From contig JAFNAJ010000026.1 of assembly GCA_017860085.1 (NCBI GenBank), positions 1 to 12,880 on the forward strand: a stretch of DNA of 12,880 nt, given 5' to 3'. Position 1 is the first letter of the stretch, and each line of letters opens with the position of its first letter. The notes below the pieces were generated by a model. That model searched no databases. It was not told where the DNA came from and saw only the letters and a program-made list of their open reading frames with translations. The DNA is from Acidobacteriota bacterium (lineage in GTDB: Bacteria; Acidobacteriota; Vicinamibacteria; Vicinamibacterales; JAFNAJ01). Shown piece after piece: positions 1 to 12,880 of this stretch. The position numbers were made by a program, and so were the translations under genes.

Positions 1-23
1 CTCGCTACGTTTGCGACTCCCCA

Positions 24-42
24 GGCCGGCGCCTCGCCGGCC
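24..42 (-). other. GC-only hairpin downstream of fusA
   Basis: A perfect 7-bp inverted repeat (GGCCGGC / GCCGGCC) with a 5-base loop lies 23 bases past the fusA stop codon. It has no T run on the transcribed strand afterwards, so it does not look like an intrinsic terminator. It could be a pause, a processing site or an mRNA-stabilising stem between fusA and the next gene, which is beyond the window. Nothing else is visible in bases 1-65. Confidence 0.35.
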
Positions 43-65
43 AGTTTCGCGACGGCCCCGCGGCC

Positions 66-2165
<2,100 letters not shown>

Positions 2166-2186
2166 GGCTTTCCGCTCGACCCACTC

Positions 2187-2660
2187 CTACCAGCGGTAGT
2201 GGGCGAACGCCTTGTTGGCCTCGGCCATGCGGTGCGTGTCTTCGCGCTTCTTCACGGCGCCACCACGCAGGTTCGACGCATCGAGCAGCTCGTTGGCCAG
2301 CTTCTCCTGCATCGTCTTGCCGTCGCCGCGCTGACGCGCGTAGCCGACCAGCCAGCGAATGCTCAGTGACAGGCGCCGGTTCTGGTTGACCTCGATCGGC
2401 ACCTGGTAGTTCGATCCGCCGACGCGCCGAGACTTGACCTCGAGGCTCGGCTTGGCGTTGTCGATGGCCTTCTTGAAGACCTTCAGAGGGTCGTCGCCGG
2501 TGCGTTCCTTGATGATCTCCAGCCCGCCGTACACGATGCGCTCGGCCACGCTCTTCTTGCCGTCGTGCATCACCGTGTTGATGAACTTGGTGACGAGCGG
2601 GCTGCTGTAGACCGGGTCGGGCACCAGCTCGCGCTTGGGAATCTCTCTCCTGCGTGGCAT
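2187..2660 (-). CDS. rpsG: 30S ribosomal protein S7
   Basis: S7 is a primary binder of the 3' major domain of 16S rRNA. It nucleates assembly of the 30S head and lies near the E-site tRNA exit path. The 157-residue product is full length (about 155-180 in bacteria) and starts with the family signature MPRRREIPKRELVPDP. It contains the conserved core GGSNYQVPIEV (around residue 81) and RWLVGYAR (around 103), and ends at AFAHYRW, close to the common short-form C-terminus. The ATG at 2658-2660 is preceded by a strong GAGGTG Shine-Dalgarno at 7 bases spacing. The gene starts only 12 bases after the rpsL stop, which points to translational coupling. The E. coli rpsL-rpsG spacer is roughly 100 bases and contains the S7 repressor-binding structure; there is no room for that here. 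Confidence 0.98.
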   Translation of the reverse strand: MPRRREIPKRELVPDPVYSSPLVTKFINTVMHDGKKSVAERIVYGGLEIIKERTGDDPLKVFKKAIDNAKPSLEVKSRRVGGSNYQVPIEVNQNRRLSLSIRWLVGYARQRGDGKTMQEKLANELLDASNLRGGAVKKREDTHRMAEANKAFAHYRW

Positions 2661-2667
2661 CTCAACC

Positions 2668-2673
2668 CACCTC
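2668..2673 (-). promoter_or_regulatory. rpsG ribosome binding site overlapping the rpsL stop
   Basis: GAGGTG on the minus strand lies 7 bases before the rpsG ATG. Its first G is the last base of the rpsL TAG stop codon. A ribosome terminating on rpsL would therefore sit on the rpsG initiation site, a layout expected for coupled translation of S12 and S7. Confidence 0.7.
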
Positions 2674-3047
2674 TACTGCTTGGGCCGCTTGGCGCCGTAC
2701 TTCGAGCGACCCTGCTTGCGCCCCTGCACGCCCACCGCGTCGAGCGTCCCGCGCACGACGTGGTAGCGCACACCGGGCAGGTCCTTCACACGACCGCCCC
2801 GGATGAGCACGAGCGAGTGCTCCTGCAGGTTGTGCCCGACCCCGGGAATGTAGGTGGTGACCTCGATCCCGTTGGTGAGCCGCACGCGCGCCACCTTGCG
2901 CAGCGCCGAGTTCGGCTTCTTGGGGGTCTGCGTGAAGACCCGGACGCACACGCCGCGCTTCTGCGGGCAGTCCTGGAGCGCCGGGCTCTTGGTCTTCGTC
3001 GAGACCGCCTCCCGGCCCTTGCGCACAAGCTGACTGATCGTCGGCAC
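2673..3047 (-). CDS. rpsL: 30S ribosomal protein S12
   Basis: S12 sits at the decoding centre of the 30S subunit and affects tRNA selection accuracy. Reading from a GTG start at 3045-3047 gives exactly 124 residues with the family N-terminus PTISQLVRKGR. An in-frame ATG at 3174-3176 would add 43 residues with no family resemblance, and another in-frame GTG sits two codons upstream. The 3047 start is preferred on homology and length. GGGGTGA lies just upstream but is close (2 bases). The streptomycin-relevant residues look wild type: K43 in TPKKPNSA, and K88 and P91 in GRVKDLPG. D89, the residue methylthiolated by RimO in some bacteria, is also present. The C-terminus GRSKYGAKRPKQ is typical. 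It is the first gene of the str cluster, 12 bases ahead of rpsG. Confidence 0.97.
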   Translation of the reverse strand: MPTISQLVRKGREAVSTKTKSPALQDCPQKRGVCVRVFTQTPKKPNSALRKVARVRLTNGIEVTTYIPGVGHNLQEHSLVLIRGGRVKDLPGVRYHVVRGTLDAVGVQGRKQGRSKYGAKRPKQ

Positions 3048-3258
3048 AGTCACCCCGATGGCGCTGCCGCGAGGCAACGCCGATGGCGGCGGACCATCGG
3101 TCCGCGCTATCAACACCCCACCCGAGCCTCCCGCCGCGCGGACAGACACGGGCGTCCCGGGCCTGGAAGCGCCCACCGGCGCTTGGCACCCGGAAACTCC
3201 ACGACCCTAATGCTGTTGTGTCGTCTCGTGGCGAGCCCTTCCGGGCCGCCTGCGGGAA

Positions 3259-3277
3259 GCGCGACACCACATCGCGC
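3259..3277 (-). other. Small hairpin in the str leader
   Basis: A perfect 6-bp inverted repeat (GCGCGA / TCGCGC on either strand) encloses a 7-base loop within the rpoC-rpsL interval. On the transcribed strand it is followed by TTCCCGC, not a T tract, so it is not an intrinsic terminator. If transcription starts upstream of it, it would be part of the 5' leader. Confidence 0.25.
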
Positions 3278-3336
3278 GCCTCTCTCCGGACGGCTCGGGG
3301 CCAGATAGGGTGTCCTGACCCCGACAGAACCTTACG

Positions 3337-3366
3337 AGCCTACCACAGAGCGTCTGCCCCGTGCAA
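3337..3366 (-). promoter_or_regulatory. Candidate sigma70-type promoter for rpsL-rpsG-fusA
   Basis: On the minus strand TTGCAC (3361-3366) is followed after 18 bases by TAGGCT (3337-3342), which is preceded by TGG, giving an extended -10 pattern (TGnTA...T). Three of six bases match in each hexamer. This predicts a transcript starting near 3330 with a leader of about 280 bases before rpsL. The match is modest, and in GC-rich DNA such hexamers turn up by chance. A weaker alternative is TTCTGT (3324-3329) with TATCTG (3302-3307), spaced 16 bases. Confidence 0.25.
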
Positions 3367-3400
3367 GGAGCGCGCCGCCCTGCGCAGGCGTGCTGGGAGC

Positions 3401-7627
<4,227 letters not shown>

Positions 7628-7664
7628 GGACATCCCTGTGAAACGTCAGCCAACTGCGTGCGGG

Positions 7665-7677
7665 GCGCCGGCGGCGC
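7665..7677 (-). other. Short hairpin in the rpoB-rpoC spacer
   Basis: A 5-bp GCGCC/GGCGC stem with a 3-base loop lies between the rpoB stop and the rpoC start. It has no following T run. It is the only structure seen in this spacer and could be incidental in such GC-rich DNA. Confidence 0.2.
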
Positions 7678-7683
7678 ACCCGC

Positions 7684-12012
<4,329 letters not shown>

Positions 12013-12224
12013 GCTCGAAGGTTCTCAACCCGACCGCTGGGATCGAGGGTGACCGCGAATCCGCGGTTCCACGGCGCCGAGCCGCGGGTCCGCGCGCCCC
12101 GCGTGCTCGCCGTCGCCGCCCACCAGGGGTGGCGACCGTCGCGCGTCTGTCGCAGGGGACCGGCAGTCGCGGGCACGCCAAGCGGCGCGCCGGGGCAGCC
12201 CTGCCAGGCCCCGTTGACGTGGCC
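12013..12224 (-). promoter_or_regulatory. rplL-rpoB spacer with potential attenuator/processing hairpins
   Basis: These 212 non-coding bases lie where E. coli has a partial terminator and an RNase III processing site that lower rpoBC expression relative to L7/L12. Three potential stems are visible. GGGGC/GCCCC at 12192-12212 encloses a nested GGCA/TGCC. CCGCGG at 12061-12066 can pair with CCGCGG at 12082-12087. ACCGCG/CGCGGT at 12052-12067 has a 4-base loop. The last two share bases 12062-12066, so they cannot form together. None is followed by a T run. An equivalent function to E. coli is inferred from position, not proven by sequence. No reading frame or convincing promoter was seen. Confidence 0.4.
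12052..12067 (-). other. Tight 6-bp hairpin upstream of rpoB
   Basis: ACCGCG and CGCGGT form a perfect 6-bp stem around a 4-base loop, 40 bases before the rpoB ATG. It could be an mRNA processing or attenuation element, or could influence access to the rpoB start, which has only a weak ribosome binding site. It competes with the CCGCGG pairing at 12061-12087. Confidence 0.35.
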
Positions 12225-12620
12225 TTACTTGATCTCGACCTTGGCGCCCACTTCCTCGAACTTCTTCTTGAGCGCCTGCGCCTCGTCCTTGGGCACGCCT
12301 TCCTTGACGGCCTTCGGCGCGCCCTCGACCAGGTCCTTGGCTTCCTTGAGGCCGAGGCTGGTCACCTCGCGAACGACCTTGATCACGTTGATCTTGTTCG
12401 CGCCCACCTCGGTGAGCACCACGTTGAACTCGGTCTTCTCCTCGGCGGCAGCCGCCGCGCCGGCGCCGGCAGCGCCGCCCGCCATGGGCATCGCCATCGG
12501 CATGGCCGCGGCAGCCGAGACCCCGAGTTCCTGCTCGAGCGCCTTGACGAGCTGCGACAGCTCGAGCACCGAGATGTTCTTGATGTAGTCGATCACCTGC
12601 TGCTGGTTCACTTCGGCCAT
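12225..12620 (-). CDS. rplL: 50S ribosomal protein L7/L12
   Basis: L7/L12 is the multicopy stalk protein that binds L10 as dimers and recruits and activates the GTPase factors EF-Tu, EF-G, IF2 and RF3. The 131-residue protein has three visible parts: the N-terminal dimerisation helices (about 1-33, NISVLELSQLVKALEQELGV), a flexible hinge (about 35-60) made almost only of Ala, Met, Pro and Gly, and the globular factor-binding domain (about 61-131, with EEKTEFNVVL and VTSLGLKEAKDLVEGAPKAVKEGV). E. coli L7/L12 is about 120 residues; the extra length is in the hinge. The ATG at 12618-12620 fits the family start and has AAGGAG 8 bases upstream. An in-frame ATG 15 codons further upstream would add an unrelated leader and is rejected. 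It follows rplJ by 103 bases, as usual for the L10-(L12)n stalk genes. Confidence 0.98.
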   Translation of the reverse strand: MAEVNQQQVIDYIKNISVLELSQLVKALEQELGVSAAAAMPMAMPMAGGAAGAGAAAAAEEKTEFNVVLTEVGANKINVIKVVREVTSLGLKEAKDLVEGAPKAVKEGVPKDEAQALKKKFEEVGAKVEIK

Positions 12621-12628
12621 TGCTCCCA

Positions 12629-12634
12629 CTCCTT
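12629..12634 (-). promoter_or_regulatory. rplL ribosome binding site
   Basis: AAGGAG on the minus strand, 8 bases before the rplL ATG, is one of the two best Shine-Dalgarno sequences in the window (the other precedes rpsG). It suits a protein made in several copies per ribosome and decides the start in favour of 12620 over the upstream in-frame ATG. Confidence 0.7.
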
Positions 12635-12651
12635 GCGGTAAAAAGCCTTCT

Positions 12652-12696
12652 GGTCGGTCAATCAAACGGTCTCTCGTCTGGTGTCTCGGTCGGTCA
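12652..12696 (-). repeat. 9-base direct repeat in the rplJ-rplL spacer
   Basis: TGACCGACC occurs twice on the minus strand, at 12688-12696 and 12652-12660, 36 bases apart in the 103-base spacer between rplJ and rplL. Its meaning is unknown. It could be a small duplication, a protein-binding site or chance. Confidence 0.3.
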
Positions 12697-12723
12697 GCCG
12701 ATCAGCCCGGGGCCGCCCGCGCG

Positions 12724-12880
12724 TCAGCTCGCCTGAGCGACCTCGGGCTCCGTCGCCACCGGGCCCCTCTTCTGCTCCGCCTGCACGAGCACGCTCATCA
12801 GGTCACGTGGCGCCGCGTTCAGGACGCTCACGATCTGCACCATGGGCGCCTGCAGGACGAACAACAGCTTCGCGTAGAGT
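12724..12880 (-). CDS. rplJ: 50S ribosomal protein L10, C-terminal end (partial)
   Basis: Only the last 51 codons plus the TGA stop (12724-12726) are in the window; the 5' part lies beyond base 12880. L10 anchors the L7/L12 dimers to the 23S rRNA stalk base, and in E. coli it represses translation of its own operon as the L10-L7/L12 complex. The visible sequence begins LYAKLLFVLQAPMVQIVSVL and continues NAAPRDLMSVLVQAEQKRG. This matches the L10 C-terminal pattern of a QAP motif followed by a helix with an (A)P-RDL segment, and the position just before rplL supports it. The terminal stretch GPVATEPEVAQAS is a short low-complexity tail. In this family the C-terminal helix carries the L7/L12 dimer binding sites, so this fragment covers part of that region. 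The identification rests on a short segment plus context. Confidence 0.88.
   Translation of the reverse strand, partial: LYAKLLFVLQAPMVQIVSVLNAAPRDLMSVLVQAEQKRGPVATEPEVAQAS

Larger units (their letters stand above)
3048..3400 (-). promoter_or_regulatory. Non-coding rpoC-rpsL interval, probable str operon leader
   Basis: These 353 bases separate the rpoC stop from the rpsL start and hold no reading frame resembling a known protein. In the E. coli order, rif and str genes are at separate loci; where they adjoin, a promoter for str genes in the gap is plausible. A candidate promoter and two small inverted repeats are listed separately. Just after rpoC there is a 10-base palindrome CCTGCGCAGG (3379-3388) that could fold weakly. 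No hairpin in this interval is followed by a T run, so I cannot show that rpoC transcription stops here, and read-through into rpsL is equally possible. Confidence 0.45.

Noticed and set aside
3048..3176. A 43-codon N-terminal extension of S12 from an upstream ATG
   Set aside because: The extension has no resemblance to S12. The 124-residue form from the GTG at 3047 has exactly the family start and length.
2662..3270. A 202-codon minus-strand frame overlapping rpsL in another frame
   Set aside because: The rpsL frame encodes a near-perfect S12, so this overlapping frame is an out-of-frame shadow. The portion in the leader has no recognisable features or ribosome binding site.
3379..3388. Palindrome CCTGCGCAGG after rpoC as an intrinsic terminator
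   Set aside because: The stem would have only three pairs around a four-base loop and there is no T tract afterwards. It is too weak to call a terminator.
12621..12665. A 15-codon N-terminal extension of L7/L12
   Set aside because: It would translate through the strong AAGGAG ribosome binding site, and it is not part of the family. The MAEVNQQQVIDYI start is typical.

Overview
This window is a bacterial housekeeping locus. It is the rif/beta (rplJ-rplL-rpoB-rpoC) and str (rpsL-rpsG-fusA) gene series, with every gene on the minus strand. Reading in the direction of transcription, from high to low coordinates, it holds: the last 51 codons of rplJ (L10), rplL (L7/L12), rpoB (RNA polymerase beta), rpoC (beta prime), rpsL (S12), rpsG (S7) and fusA (EF-G). 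The window ends 65 bases past the fusA stop, where tuf often follows in this gene order; tuf itself is not visible.

The DNA is strongly GC rich. Codons favour G/C at the third position, which is why long antisense reading frames lie opposite rpoB, rpoC and fusA. The gene order is ancestral and does not identify a phylum. The beta and beta-prime sequences look most like Acidobacteriota or related deep-branching groups: both carry large inserts at the places where E. coli beta (SI2) and beta prime (SI3) have theirs, and the rifampicin region reads DQTNPLSEVTHKRRLSALG. High GC would fit the Vicinamibacteria side of Acidobacteriota. This is recall-based inference, not a computed placement.

Layout: 12724-12880 rplJ 3' end; 12621-12723 spacer with the rplL ribosome binding site; 12225-12620 rplL; 12013-12224 a 212-base spacer with hairpins, in the position of the E. 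coli rplL-rpoB attenuator/processing region; 7684-12012 rpoB; a short spacer; 3401-7627 rpoC; 3048-3400 a 353-base non-coding stretch that probably holds the str promoter; then the tightly packed rpsL (2673-3047), rpsG (2187-2660) and fusA (66-2165), with gaps of 12 and 21 bases.

Together the genes supply the two large catalytic subunits of RNA polymerase, the ribosomal stalk that recruits GTPase factors, two 30S proteins of the decoding and tRNA-exit regions, and the translocase EF-G. I found no mobile element, CRISPR array, tRNA or defence system. The one notable molecular oddity is an eight-cysteine, double zinc-ribbon-like insertion in the N-terminal protrusion region of RpoB. A seven-proline run followed by an acidic tail at the RpoC C-terminus is a lesser one.
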